The notes: a model not told the origin generated them from the sequence alone. A DNA stretch of 64,000 nucleotides from Dipteris shenzhenensis (GCA_047967505.1 CM106538.1), one strand, 5' to 3'; counted from the first letter of the stretch, positions 1 to 10,385 are shown. Translations and numbers: made by a program.

Positions 1-105
1 AATTTAATGCTAGAGTAAATGCTAGGATGATGTTTGACGAATGAAGTGATTGTTAAGTACAGATCAGAGAATGTAATTTCAGATTGAAAAAGGTAAGACC
101 CTCTC

Positions 106-945
106 ATGGCTACTTACAAAATTGACAAATTCAATGTCCAAGGGTTTCATACTTGGTAGATGAAGATAAATTTTATGCTTATGAAAGAAAATTTATGGGA
201 CTCAAGGTAGGAACTCAATCCTCTCAGGAAGGTGACTCAACTACAACCAACAGTAAAGGCAAGGCCACGGATTCTACTTCTACACTTGCAGATGCAAAAA
301 GGATAGAGAAAGCCTATGCAATAATTGCATTAGGTTTGGGAAATGATTATGTACACCACATTTCAGATTTGGAATAAGTTAGCATTGCATAAGTCAGACA
401 TATTATTTGGTGCTAGCTCTCATACTTCCAAATTAAATCTAAAAATTAAGTTCTTTGAACTTAAAATGGAGGGAGATAATGTTGTTGCTCCAGTCAACAC
501 TATGAGGAGTCTTATGACACAACTAGCCTCAATTAACTCTCCTATCACTGACGATGATGCTATGGCAGTGCTCTTAAAGAGTATGCCTCAAGACTTTGAC
601 TATGTGGTTACTACTTTGAAGAATCTTCCTCAACCCACACTAGAGGGCATCATCAGTGCCTTACAAGAAGAGGAAAGAAAGAACACTTCAAGAATGAGCA
701 AAATGCACACAAAAGCACTTGCAGTGAAGTTGTTAAAGATGCATGCAAACATTGTAGGAAAAACAATCATCTTGAGAAGGATTGCTATAAAATCAACCTT
801 GCTCTTATTGTGGCAACAATAATCACTCTGAGAAGTTTTGTAATGAGAAAAAGAGGAGTATGACAAATCCACTTGAAGAGAGAACTCCATCAACAAATGA
901 AGCATCAAACTTTGTGGTAGAAGACAAAGACTTTGCCTTTTTAGC
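106..945 (+). pseudogene. Copia gag remnant
   Basis: This is a decayed Gag of a Ty1/Copia retrotransposon, the structural protein that packages element RNA. An ATG at 106 opens a typical Copia Gag start (MATYKIDKFNVQGFHTW), followed at once by a TAG stop. The frame then runs 153-377 and shifts to 343-822, where the text 'AVLLKSMPQDFDYVV' and 'LPQPTLEGIISALQEEE' is characteristic of the UBN2-type Copia Gag. A damaged zinc-knuckle region follows to about 945. No protease, integrase or reverse transcriptase follows; the next recognisable part is a polypurine tract and LTR-like sequence near 1262. It is therefore an internally deleted, dead copy unrelated to elements A-C. Confidence 0.75.
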
Positions 946-1261
946 AATTTGTCTCTGAATTTTTGTTTATCATCACTTGGTCAAATTTTGAGGTTCTCTA
1001 CCTGGAGTAGAACTCCAAAAAGAATGTTATGTGTTTTTTCTTTTGTAAATCACCTCTGGTCACCATATGATGTAGGCCATGTGATTTGTGTTTGGTTTAT
1101 CCTAGTTTTTGTAAACCTTGACCCTTGGGCACCTTTGTTAGAATGAGATCCTAGCCATAGATTTATCCTTGACCACCAGAGATCGCATGTGTGACCACCA
1201 TGAGATGGCATGAGAAACTATGAGACTAGATGTATCCTGGACATAGCAAGAGGCAAACCCT

Positions 1262-1600
1262 TGAGGGGGGGTATGTTGGGATAAGTGTGATCAAGGGCTT
1301 GCTCTAAGGTGCATGTCTGCATCTAGGGGAGTCACATATGTGTGTGTGTGTGTGTGTGTATGTGTGTGTTGTAGAAGCACACCTAATGCTATGAGGTGTC
1401 TAGTGTGTGACCTAAGTGATGATGTAAGCACAAAGGCCCCCACATGGGAGGTTCCTTGACTTAGGCCAGTCCCACTGATGTAGGGGCTGATTGCCATTGA
1501 TATAGGGGAGGTACCTACACCATCCTCTCACTCTATATAATGGAGGATGTTCATTCTAATACAATGGATTTTTCCTTAGTTGAGCTCTCTCTCTTTGTTC
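1262..1600 (+). repeat. Polypurine tract and LTR-like fragment
   Basis: A purine run (TTGAGGGGGGG, 1261-1271) is followed at 1274 by TGTTGGG, the usual PPT-to-3'-LTR junction of Copia elements. A TATA-like TATATAA lies at 1534-1540, as expected for a U3 promoter. The right end of the LTR was not found and no second copy is in the window, so the extent is approximate. It probably belongs to the gag remnant to its left. Confidence 0.45.
1339..1369. repeat. (TG)n microsatellite
   Basis: TG dinucleotide run with one TA interruption, inside the LTR-like fragment. Confidence 0.9.
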
Positions 1601-1861
1601 CATGATGCATCTATTCTATCCCACATTCTTCTACACTCTTCAGCTCACCAGCATGAGAGACTGCCTCTTTGCTACTCTTCACGACCCTTTTCTATCACTT
1701 CTTATGGCCGCAAGATGTTTTTAGCACCTCAAGTGCTTGCTTCTGCGCTGATATTGTGTGTCTCATAGCTACATGCCACGTAAACTTGTTCCCTTTGTGT
1801 TTGTTAACCAAAACCTTTTATCACTTTACCTTTTGCTTGGTCAACCATATCATTGACTACC

Positions 1862-1883
1862 TAGTCAACCTTATGGTTGACTA
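1862..1883. other. Short perfect inverted repeat
   Basis: TAGTCAACC and GGTTGACTA form perfect 9-bp arms around a TTAT loop. No function can be assigned; there is no T-run after it. Confidence 0.5.
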
Positions 1884-2015
1884 TCTTACGTTTGCCTAGT
1901 TGTCTCGATTGACCCCCTCTTTCTCTTAAATTTCTTTTTTTCAAAAAATAACTCTTTCATATGCACTCTATTAGCAATTTAAATTTAAAAGATGATTTAG
2001 ATCGTCCCCCTACAT

Positions 2016-2039
2016 AACACACACACACACACACACACA
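2016..2039. repeat. (AC)n microsatellite
   Basis: Uninterrupted AC run immediately left of the first copy of a 180-bp duplication. Confidence 0.9.
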
Positions 2040-2040
2040 A

Positions 2041-2220
2041 ACCACCATTTGCCATGCAAATAAGCCATGTTCTGACACACTCTTGCCAGCATAGAATGTC
2101 CCAACCTCTAAGATTACATGAGGGTCATGCCATGCACAAGCCAAAGTAAGCATCCATCGTATGCAAACGGCCAGTAATTCCATACACATACATGCACGCA
2201 ACACACATATACACACAACC
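2041..2220. repeat. Direct duplication, copy 1
   Basis: About 180 bp repeated at 2317-2496 with a constant offset of 276 bp and roughly 90% identity. The 96 bp between the copies is not repeated. No coding content was recognised. Confidence 0.85.
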
Positions 2221-2316
2221 CATAATTATATTGGGCCTAACTTGGAGCCACCCAAGATGCAATCCACCAAATTAGCACACAGCACATCGACCTACGAAAC
2301 CAAAACTAGCATACAC

Positions 2317-2496
2317 CACACAATTTCCCATGCAAATAAGCCATGCTCCGACACACTATTGCTAGCATAGAATGTCCGAACCTCTAAGATTGCATGAGGG
2401 TCATGCCATGCACAAGCCAAAGTAAGTAGCCATCGTATGCAAATGGCCAGTAATTCCATACACATGCATGCACGCAACATACATATACACACAACC
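2317..2496. repeat. Direct duplication, copy 2
   Basis: Second copy of the 2041-2220 segment; both end in the same ACACAACC. Confidence 0.85.
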
Positions 2497-2549
2497 TAGA
2501 TCATGGAGTTTTAAGGGTTGAGAAACAAAGGGCTTAGGGGGAGCATAGG

Positions 2550-2765
2550 AGTGGGAGAGGAAGAAGGTGTAAGAGCATGGGGGAAAGAAGAGAGAGGAGG
2601 GAGGAGGAGGAGGAGGAGGAGGAGGAGGAGGAGGACAGAGGAGGAGGAGGAGGAGGGAGGAGGAGGGAGGAGGAGGGAGGAGGAGCAGGAAGGAGGATGA
2701 GGGAAGAGGAGAGGGAGAGGGTGGGTTGCAAGGTTGGAGGAGAGGGGAGAAGGAGTTGCAAGGTT
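2550..2765. repeat. Purine-only (GGA)n tract
   Basis: About 200 bp almost entirely A and G on the plus strand, with a core of GGA triplets at 2595-2700. Long open frames here (poly-Arg/Glu, poly-Ser/Pro) follow from the repeat and are not genes. Confidence 0.9.
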
Positions 2766-2916
2766 AGGACATGCTTTTGGATGTGGAGTGAAAGGAAGCA
2801 TGGACACTTGAGACAAATGCTTGGAATACCAAAATAGACTCAACACAATGCCCCCAAGAGTCTGGGCTTCATTCTATTATGGGGTATTTATACAAGTTGG
2901 AGAGCTTCTCTCTCTG

Positions 2917-3079
2917 CACAAAGTTGTATCACAAAGTTCTAACACAAAGTTGTATCACAAAGTTGTAACACAAAGTTGTGACAAAACGCTGTATTATATT
3001 CTCTTTCTACATGTAGAAGTTGTAACACATTCTCTTTCTACATGTAGAAGTTGTAACACAAAGTTGTATCACATTCTCT
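2917..3079. repeat. Short tandem repeats (ACAAAGTTGT and 31-bp units)
   Basis: Several diverged copies of a 13-14-bp word around ACAAAGTTGTA are followed by a 31-bp unit (CTCTTTCTACATGTAGAAG...) at 3001 and 3032. The start of a further unit is cut by element A at 3080, and the missing text TTCTACAT resumes after the element at 7668. This is the pre-insertion site of element A. Confidence 0.8.
3075..3079. repeat. Target-site duplication of element A (left; right copy 7664-7668)
   Basis: TCTCT on both sides, the 5-bp length expected of a Copia integrase. Confidence 0.9.
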
Positions 3080-3378
3080 TGTTGAGATATCAAGCTCTAT
3101 CCCCGACATATCTCCTGGATGACTATCATTTATGTCACCGCCTATGTTAGTTGTACTCGTGGTGTAGTTAGACTACCACGTATGTTTTGGTTTGGGTTCA
3201 CATATGAACCACGTATTCTAGGGTTTGACATATAGGGTATTTCCCTCTTCTATTGTAATTTGTTGTCGTGTGCAAAAGTGAAGTAAGGCTTCACCCTCCA
3301 ACCTTGTGTCCTCTCTCTTTTGTGTGTTGTGAAGAAAGCTGAACTTGAGTCTCCTATCTCTTTCCCTCATTCTTTACA
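3080..3378 (+). repeat. Element A 5' LTR
   Basis: 299 bp from TGTTGAGATATC to TTTACA. A TATA-like CATATAGGGTATTT near 3228 could set the start of transcription, with R beginning some 30 bp downstream. It differs from the 3' LTR at one position. Confidence 0.95.
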
Positions 3379-3390
3379 TGGTATCAGAGC
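3379..3390 (+). promoter_or_regulatory. Primer-binding site, element A
   Basis: TGGTATCAGAGC directly after the LTR, complementary to the 3' end of plant initiator tRNA-Met, the usual Copia primer. Confidence 0.95.
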
Positions 3391-3672
3391 CTAGTTCGTG
3401 GTAAGGAGCTCAAGAAAGCAAGCCGAGTTTGTGGTGTCCTGGTAAGAGGACCAGTGTTGCTTTCCTATTTCGAGTTTGGGAGCAAATCTCTGCAGGTAGC
3501 ACAGCCAGAAGTGCAGGAGTGCACTGTTTCAGATTGAGAGGCCCTTCGCGGTGTGGCGAGAGCGCAGTATATTTTTTTGATTTGAGGCCGTTTCGGGGCC
3601 CTTTTTGAAGGCGGAAGTTCTTCGCAGGCACTTAGAAAAAGGCCCTGTTTTTGCTGTGCGCGCGGCTAGTCG

Positions 3673-3912
3673 GTGGAAAGGTGCCACAGAAATTGCATCG
3701 TATGCCTGTGTCCAGAGATATTGGGAGTTGCAGATTCATGCCTGTTGCCTGTTGATGCAAAATCGTCACTAGGAAGTGACTGTGTGGTGAAATACCACTT
3801 TCGTCAGTGTTGCAGATCTGCCCCTGTGAGGCTTTTTGCAGAAGTTTTGCTATTTGCCCTTGTGAGGCATTTGCTGTGTTTACAGGTTGCTGTTGCAATT
3901 CGTGATTTGTAA
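3673..3912 (+). CDS. Upstream reading frame in the element A leader
   Basis: A 79-codon frame starting MERCHRNCIVCLC and rich in Cys lies in the leader between PBS and gag. Its TAA stop (3910-3912) is one base before the gag ATG at 3914. The same frame is intact in B (10674-10913) and, with a different C-terminus, in C (62644-62862). No known domain was recognised. Because the leader is about 95% identical among copies, its persistence does not by itself prove a protein product. The stop/start arrangement would suit reinitiation on gag, which is inference. Confidence 0.35.
   Translation: MERCHRNCIVCLCPEILGVADSCLLPVDAKSSLGSDCVVKYHFRQCCRSAPVRLFAEVLLFALVRHLLCLQVAVAIRDL
3765..3798 (+). promoter_or_regulatory. 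Two adjacent stem-loops in the leader
   Basis: GTCACT-AGGA-AGTGAC forms a perfect 6-bp stem, followed three bases later by GTGGT-GAAAT-ACCAC (5-bp stem). Both are intact in C (62737-62770). In B the first stem is weakened by two substitutions. The position is downstream of the PBS and upstream of gag, where retroelements place RNA packaging or dimerisation signals; the role is inferred. Confidence 0.4.
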
Positions 3913-3913
3913 A

Positions 3914-5383
3914 ATGTCTGAGAATCTGTCTACCATTGTCAGTGAGAAGCTTGACAAGAACAACTTCCAAGCATGGAAGTTCAGGATGACAAACTTCCTT
4001 ATGGGAAAGGGAGTTTGGGATAACATCAGTGGTGAAACTGCAGAACCAGTTTTGGGTGCTGCTCCCACTCCTGTTGAATTGAAGGCCTTTACAGAATGGC
4101 ATGAAAAAGCCAGAAAATGCTTGTATTGGCTGTCTGTTAGCATTTCAAATTCTATGATTGTGCACATACAGGATGTAGAGACACCTAAGGAGGCATGGGA
4201 TACATTGGTGAAGCTGTATAGCACAAATACCAAAGCACGAAAGATGCAGCTAAAGCAGGAGTTGCACAATGTGCAAAGGAAAAATCTGAATATAAATGAG
4301 TATTCCTTGAAGGTGAAAGGCCTTGCAGATTCTCTTGCCTCCATTGGAGCACCTGTTGATGATGAGGACTTAGTGTCCGTGACCTTGAATGGTCTTGGGA
4401 AAGATAATGCACAGTTTCGGACATCCATTGGAGTCCGTGAAACATTTCCTGATTTTCAGGAACTTATTGCTCTCTTGCTGAGTGAAGAGCAAAGGAATGG
4501 TGGTTCAGCCACCTCAACTTCTCAAGAGACTGCTTTCTACTCGAATACAGGTAGAGGCAGGGGTAGAGGAAGAGGCCGTTTTGGTGGCCGTGCAGGAAAT
4601 CAGAACCAACAGCAACAACAGGAAAACCAGTCCTATGGAGGAGGACGTGGTAGTTCTAGAGGCAGGGGGAGCCAAAGAGGCCGTGGTTCATGGCAAAGGA
4701 ACCAGCAAGTAAATAGCAGCACAAAATGCTATTATTGTGGAAGGCCTGGACACAAGGAGAATACATGCTATAAAAAACAGAATGACATCAAAAGTGGGAA
4801 GTTGCAGCAAAGCAACTATGCATCATCAAGTGGGCATGGTGACGACAGAAATGAGCACCTTTTTGTGATGCAGCATATGGTTAACTCCATGTCAGGAGAT
4901 GCTGCAGCTTGCAATGATGTTTGGTATGTTGATTCAGGTGCCTCTAACCACATGACCAGTCATGGTGAGTGGTTTCATGATGTCAGAAATTTGGATAAGC
5001 CAGGTTATGTTGAAACAGGTGATGATACTGCGCACCCAATTACGCAGGTTGGTAAAGTGCCATTGGCTATGCAGGATGGCAAAACAAAGTACTTGGCAGA
5101 TGTACTTCATGTTCCAAAAATCACTAAGAACCTGGTTTCAGTTGGCCAGATGGTTGAGCAAGGTCTGCAGGTTAGATTTAATCCTGATGGATGCTTTGTT
5201 GAGGACTTGAAAAATAAGTGCCGCTTGGTTGCGAAAGGCAACAAAAATGGCAGAATGTTCACCTTGGATGTTGATATGCCTGAGGTGAAAGCTGCTATGT
5301 TTGCGCATGGAAGAGGTGTCATTGCAGATATTGAGATATGGCACAAGCGCATTGGGCACGTGAATATACAAAGGCTGCAATAA
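3914..5383 (+). CDS. gag: Element A Gag-protease, truncated before integrase
   Basis: The reading frame begins MSENLSTIVSEKLDKNNFQ at 3914, chosen because the sister copies share it and it directly follows the leader frame. In order it holds the Gag helical region (about residues 1-220), an RGRGRGR-rich stretch, a zinc knuckle CYYCGRPGHKENTC (CX2CX4HX4C), and an aspartic protease with WYVDSGASNHM (catalytic DSGA). It enters the GAG-pre-integrase region (IWHKRIGHVNIQRL) and stops at a TAA created by the deletion junction near 5381. Gag and protease look intact, so the copy could supply capsid protein even though it lacks integrase. Confidence 0.9.
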   Translation: MSENLSTIVSEKLDKNNFQAWKFRMTNFLMGKGVWDNISGETAEPVLGAAPTPVELKAFTEWHEKARKCLYWLSVSISNSMIVHIQDVETPKEAWDTLVKLYSTNTKARKMQLKQELHNVQRKNLNINEYSLKVKGLADSLASIGAPVDDEDLVSVTLNGLGKDNAQFRTSIGVRETFPDFQELIALLLSEEQRNGGSATSTSQETAFYSNTGRGRGRGRGRFGGRAGNQNQQQQQENQSYGGGRGSSRGRGSQRGRGSWQRNQQVNSSTKCYYCGRPGHKENTCYKKQNDIKSGKLQQSNYASSSGHGDDRNEHLFVMQHMVNSMSGDAAACNDVWYVDSGASNHMTSHGEWFHDVRNLDKPGYVETGDDTAHPITQVGKVPLAMQDGKTKYLADVLHVPKITKNLVSVGQMVEQGLQVRFNPDGCFVEDLKNKCRLVAKGNKNGRMFTLDVDMPEVKAAMFAHGRGVIADIEIWHKRIGHVNIQRLQ

Positions 5384-7407
5384 ATGGGAATGCTGCAATA
5401 AATGCAGAGCAGCAATCTCAAGCCTTGAGTGGACCCAGAGAGTCCTCTACTAGTGGATCTAATGCATGGACAGGGAGATTGAGATCTAGTGAATCGTCAC
5501 ATGGCAGTCCTGATAGTGTTGTGCAGGTATCACATAAGGGAAAAGAAAAAGTGGACCATACTCCAGTGTTTGATGTGTCTGCTGGTAGCTCTCATGTTGA
5601 TGGAGAGTCAAGCGGCTCTGAAATGAGCCTTGATGAGGAACTTGGGATTCCTTCTGTTGTTACACCTGGTGCAAGGAAAAGCAGGCATGATTTAAAGACT
5701 CCTGCAACTGATCCAGTTGTACGGAGGTCCACTCGTATTAAGTATCCAGTTGACAGGCTGAGATATGATGGGTATACAGCACATCACTATGCTTATATGG
5801 TCAAGGTTCTAGAGGAGCCAGAGCCCACATGTTTTGAGGATGCAGCAGGGCATAAAAATTGGGAAGCAGCTATGGATGAAGAGATGGCTGCCTTGGATGC
5901 AAACCACACTTGGGATTTGATGCCTTTGCCTCATGATAAGAAGGCTATTGGCTGCAAGTGGGTTTACAAAGTAAAGCACAATGCTGATGGGTCTGTTAGC
6001 AGGTACAAGGCAAGATTGGTTGCCAAAGGTTTTGCGCAGACATATGGAATTGACTATGAGGAAACTTTCAGCCCAGTTGCAAGGATGGCAACCGTGAGAG
6101 CAGTAATTGCTATGGCTGCTGCAAAGGGATGGTCTTTGCATCAGATGGATGTGAAAAATGCCTTCTTGCATGGTGATTTGCAGGAAGAGGTTTATATGAT
6201 GCAGCCAGAAGGTTATGAGGATAATGCACACCCTGATTTTGTATGCAGGTTGCGCAAAGCCTTGTATGGCTTAAAACAGGCGCCGAGGGCATGGTCAGAC
6301 AAGATAGGGCAATATCTTGTCACTATTGGATTTCAGATTTCCAATTCAGATTTTTCACTTTATGTGAAAAGGACAAACAGAGGGATTGTGCTTATAGTCA
6401 TCTATGTTGATGACTTGATTATTACAGGTGATAGTGATGCAGACATTAATGAAGTGAAGCTGCTGTTGAAGCAGAAATTTGAGATGAAGGATTTGGGAGA
6501 GCTGCGTTACTTCTTGGGCGTTGAGGTTATTAGATCCCCGAGTGGGATATGGCTGTTGCAAAGGCAATACGGTTTGGACATGCTGTCCAAATATGGGATG
6601 ACAGGCTGTAAGCCTATTTCTGTTCCATTGGAGCAGAATGTGAAGCTCAATGCAGAGACAGGTGAGCTTCTTGAAGATATTACTATGTACAGGCGCATAG
6701 TAGGTAGCTTGATTTACATGACTATAACCAGACCAGATTTGAGCTATGCTGTGGGGCTGGTGAGTCAGTTTATGCAGGCACCGAGGAAGCCACATTTGGA
6801 TGCGGCTAGGCGCATACTGCGGTATGTGAAGTCCACATTGCATTATGGACTGCTTTATGAAGCTGGGTGTGCATTACAGGTACATGGATACACAGATGCT
6901 GACTGGGCTGGTAGTGTCTCAGACAGGAGATCTACTAGTGGTTTTATGTTTTCCCTTGGGAGTGGTGCCATCAGTTGGAGCAGCAAGAAGCAGCCAACAG
7001 TTGCCTTGTCGAGCACAGAGGCTGAGTACAGGGGTGCAACAATGGCTGCATGTGAGGTAGCTTGGTTACGGAAGCTACTTGCAGATATGGGATAGTCAGT
7101 TCATGCAGCAGTTGTCATTCATTGTGACAACATTAGCAGCATCATGCTTGCTAATAACCCAGTTTATCATGCTAGAACGAAGCACATTGAGGTGCATTAT
7201 CACTTTGTGAGAGAGAAGGTTCTAGCTGGTGAGATTGATCTTGTCTATGTCAGCACTGAGGAGCAGGTGGCTGATATCTTTACGAAGGCATTGGGTACCG
7301 AGAAGCTTCGCAGATTTAGGAGCCTGCTTGGTGTACGTGAGATGGATTTGAGCTTGAGGGGGAGTGTTGAGATATCAAGCTCTATCCCCGACATATCTCC
7401 TGGATGA
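5384..7407 (+). pseudogene. pol: Element A reverse transcriptase-RNase H remnant
   Basis: After the integrase deletion the polyprotein resumes in another frame (open 5338-7095). It shows the Copia RT start (AIGCKWVYKVKHNADG), motif A (QMDVKNAFLHGDL), the catalytic YVDD at 6403-6414, and RNase H (YTDADWAG, SSTEAEYRG). A TAG at 7093-7095 replaces a CAG Gln codon of B and cuts off the last part of RNase H (KHIEVHYHFVREKV), which remains readable to 7407, 43 bp inside the 3' LTR. It has no start codon of its own in the gag frame, so it is a broken gene. Confidence 0.9.
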
Positions 7408-7663
7408 CTATCATTTATGTCACCGCCTATGTTAGTTGTACTCGTGGTGTAGTTAGACTACCACGTATGTTTTGGTTTGGGTTCACATATGAACCACGTA
7501 TTCTAGGGTTTGACATATAGGGTATTTCCCTCTTCTATTGTAATTTGTTGTCGTGTGCAAAAGTGAAGAAAGGCTTCACCCTCCAACCTTGTGTCCTCTC
7601 TCTTTTGTGTGTTGTGAAGAAAGCTGAACTTGAGTCTCCTATCTCTTTCCCTCATTCTTTACA
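7365..7663 (+). repeat. Element A 3' LTR
   Basis: 299 bp, preceded by the polypurine tract TTGAGGGGGAG (7354-7364). Confidence 0.95.
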
Positions 7664-7802
7664 TCTCTTTCTACATAAGTTCATGTTGGCACAGAGTCAA
7701 CATACTCCCGGATCCATTTTATTACCCATCCTCGGGTTATGGCTTATTCCGATCACGTACCTAGGTTGCCATGTTTTTAATCTAATGGCTGTGGAACTTG
7801 CG

Positions 7803-9195
7803 TCATGCCAATCGATCCTGCTGTAAAGCCTTAGCACCATACAATTTTTGCGTAGTTTCCAAGTAGCCTGCATCCACCATTTTCTCAAACAGAGATATGT
7901 GGCGTGCCTCTAAGAAGATCACTCTTTGATAGAGCCAGCTTGTAATCTGAGCATCAACCCTTTCATTGGGATTAAAGCTAAGTGGAGGCAAATGGGAATC
8001 AAGGTAACATGGGACCTCCAAAATGAATTCCAATGTTTTACAGAATATAGCACTTTGGTGAAGGAAGCGATCAATGTTGCCACGCATTATTTGTTCATGC
8101 TACTGAAGTGCTCGAACCATTGTGCCTTGGATATTCCATTCTACACCAGAGTAGGGTTCGAGCATTGGCCAATTAATGACTCGATCTTCAGCCAAAGTGT
8201 GTATGTTGGCTTTCCATTTTTTACGCCGTGGATCTGCATAGAACTTGGTATGGTTTCTGAGACATGGAGGTGCCCATAAGTACTCCTTTAAGAAGATTAC
8301 ATCAAAGAGCTTGGGACGGCGCCAATCAGGTTGTGGATCCAACTTGCTAATCCAACCTTCACTAACTTGATGCTGACGAAGGTTGATAGGAAAGTTGTCC
8401 AGGGTCCATCCACCTCGAGTTCTCATATCAGGATATTTTCTCCAAAATTCCTTGATGGGGTTACTGGGAAGTGGTATCTCATCAAAATCATACCCATCAT
8501 TGGAACTTGGCATGGGCGTACGAATTGGATTATCTAGATCCTGATATTTAAAATCAAATATTGTGTCATTTTCTACTGATGGGAGCATCAGAAGTGTCGG
8601 AGGTGATGACAGCACAGGGAGAGAATCGGGGGACATTGGGGAGAAAAATGGCAGAGTGATAGTGGCGGAAGGGGGAGCAGAGGGGAGGGGGGAAAGAACT
8701 AGGCAAATGGTTTGAGCAGCTTGGTAATCCGCAAGGGTAGGATTAGCAAGGGAGGGGAAAGGGCTAGGTGTGAGGGGCTCATAAGTTTGTGACTGTTGGG
8801 AAAACAGTGAGAGGCATGAGCAAAGAGACAATGGAGGGAAAAGATGTTAGGATGGAGCTCGGGGAAGGTTAAGAGGGTGGTAGCAACAAGGCGAAGTGAG
8901 GTTATGACATTGGCAGAAAGAGTGGTTAGATATTGGAAGTTGGATGTGAGATAGTAGGCTTCGACACTTCTTTTTGCTGGTGCGATGGGATGATCAGCTG
9001 CATGGGTGGGATGTTGGTTATGTTGTGCCATGCAAATAATAGGGATGGCCATTGTAGCAATGGCAACAAACCTGCAATAACCCTGAGGGGAGGACTACCC
9101 ATGAGGTAGACATATGCAATGAAAGCATCTGTCCTGAGTGTTATAAACCCAGCATGTGTAGATATGTAGAAGATATTTTTCTCATCTTCAAACAA
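7803..9195 (-). pseudogene. Unrecognised gene remnant, left arm of inverted repeat
   Basis: On the minus strand several overlapping frames read like one decayed protein. They are FEDEKNIFYISTHAGF...GSPPLRVIAGLLP (8926-9195), a Pro/Ser-rich stretch, then WRKYPDMRTRGGWTLDNFP and KLFDVIFLKEYLWAPP (8100-8831) and LFEKMVDAGYLETTQKLYG (7803-8087). I do not recognise the family. The part from 8630 to 9439 recurs in opposite orientation at 9910-10087 plus 15544-16190, with parallel codon changes suggesting a once-coding sequence. It may be a gene family member or an internal part of an unclassified repeat. Confidence 0.4.
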
Positions 9196-9439
9196 GTCGG
9201 CAAATTATGCACAGGGTTTTAGTCCCGATGGAACGTTTCCAGTTGATTGTTGGATGAGCAAATATGATCCTGATTTGGAGTTTCTTCCATTGGATAAGCA
9301 CGTGTGCGTTGAGGTGATCTTCCACTTGTAGAGCATCCACAAGCTCTTGGTACACCACAATGGTGCATTGTAGTGGGGCGTGATTGGTGTTGTCTTCCAA
9401 TGCCTCGTTGTGCACTAGCAATTGGAGTTCAAGCTCCAA
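8630..9439 (-). repeat. Inverted repeat, left arm (right arm split by element B)
   Basis: About 810 bp matching in inverted orientation the sequence that continues across the element B insertion (9910-10087 then 15544-16190). The two arms face each other across about 470 bp. Identity is roughly 85-90% by eye. Confidence 0.8.
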
Positions 9440-10087
9440 TTTCTAGAGAAGGTAATGAGGGATGTGACCTCCAACCTCCACCAAAGTCAAACACAGCTGA
9501 CAGCAGAAGCAACGGGAATCCTACAGACCTACTATAACTCCTTGACATCCGCACATGCTCAACAAATGGAGGTAGTGGCACAAGCTCAAATCACTCTAAT
9601 TCACAAAGAAGGAGCTCCAGGATTGCAAAGACAAGCTTGAAGAAATGAAACAATCTTTGCTAGTGCATGCCTTTAGCATTGATGAGCTTACAAGGGAATG
9701 CAAAATCTTAAAGGACCAACTTGCTACCGCTCAAGAGGCCAGCACTTGACAAGCACAAGACTTGGACCAATGGTCCAATACCACTGAAGACATCCGTCAA
9801 CAGGCAAAGGTCACCTTGCAAATGAGAAAGTTTAAGGAGGCATATATAACCATCTACCATCAATACAAAGAAAAAATGAATGAGATGCACTCCCAAAAGA
9901 TAATCATCTCCAAGCTTGAACTCGAAGTGCTAGTGCACAACAATGAGGCATTGGAAGACAACACCAATGAAGCCCCACTTCAATGCACAACGGTGGTGTA
10001 CCAAGAGCTTGTGGCTACTCTACAAGTGGAAGATCATCTCAATGCACGTGTGCTTATTCAATGGAAGAAACTCCAAATAAGGATCAT
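9422..10087 (+). pseudogene. Unrecognised coiled-coil-like coding remnant
   Basis: Plus-strand frames 9422-9640 and 9762-10130 encode Gln/Glu/Lys-rich, probably coiled-coil sequence (for example KLELEVLVHNNEALEDNT, VYQELVATLQVEDHLNA). A stop near 9748 separates them. The sequence ran on to 15544-15961 (LFENEKNMFCLSTHVGF...) before element B landed at 10088. The minus frame at 9188-9439 is the inverted second copy. No family recognised. Confidence 0.4.
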
Positions 10088-10385
10088 TGTTGAGATATCA
10101 AGCTCTACCCCCGATATATCTCCTGGATGACTATCATTTATGTCATCGCCTATGTTAGTTGTACTCGTGGTGTAGTTAGACTACCACGTATGTTTTTGGT
10201 TTGGGTTCACATATGAACCACGTATTCTAGGTTTTGACATATAGGGTATTTCCCTCTTCTATTGTATTGTTGTTGTGTGCAAAAGTGAAGAAAGGCTTCA
10301 CCCTCCAACCTTGTGTCCTCTCTCTTTTGTGTGTTGTGAAGAAAGCTGAACTTGAGTCTCCTATCTCTCTCCCTATTTCTTTACA
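10088..10385 (+). repeat. Element B 5' LTR
   Basis: 298 bp, TGTTGAGATATC...TTTACA, about 97% identical to the A LTR. Confidence 0.95.

Larger units (their letters stand above)
3080..7663 (+). mobile_element. Ty1/Copia retrotransposon, element A (integrase-deleted)
   Basis: A complete LTR retrotransposon insertion of 4584 bp. It has 299-bp LTRs differing at one base (3287 region, GTAAGG against GAAAGG), 5'-TG...CA-3' ends, a PBS matching initiator tRNA-Met, a polypurine tract before the right LTR, and a perfect target duplication TCTCT (3075-3079 and 7664-7668). The gene order gag, protease, (integrase), reverse transcriptase, RNase H is that of Copia. Relative to element B about 866 bp covering most of integrase is missing, and a TAG stop lies in RNase H, so it can only be non-autonomous. 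The near-identical LTRs indicate a very recent insertion. Confidence 0.96.

Noticed and set aside
1862-1883. Possible rho-independent-type terminator hairpin
   Set aside because: A perfect stem but no T-run, and such terminators are not expected in plant nuclear DNA.
2511-2846. Open frames on both strands in the GGA tract
   Set aside because: Low-complexity products (poly-Arg/Glu, poly-Ser/Leu/Pro) of a purine repeat.
3379-3390. tRNA-related sequence
   Set aside because: Only the 12-base complement of the initiator tRNA-Met 3' end, used as a retrotransposon primer site; no tRNA gene was found anywhere in the window.
5809-6843. Minus-strand open frames inside element A pol (and equivalents in B and C)
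   Set aside because: Antisense shadows of the conserved RT-RNase H frame; they recur in every copy because the sense strand does.
7545-7826. Plus frame from the element A LTR into the flank
   Set aside because: Chance frame crossing the LTR edge and target duplication.
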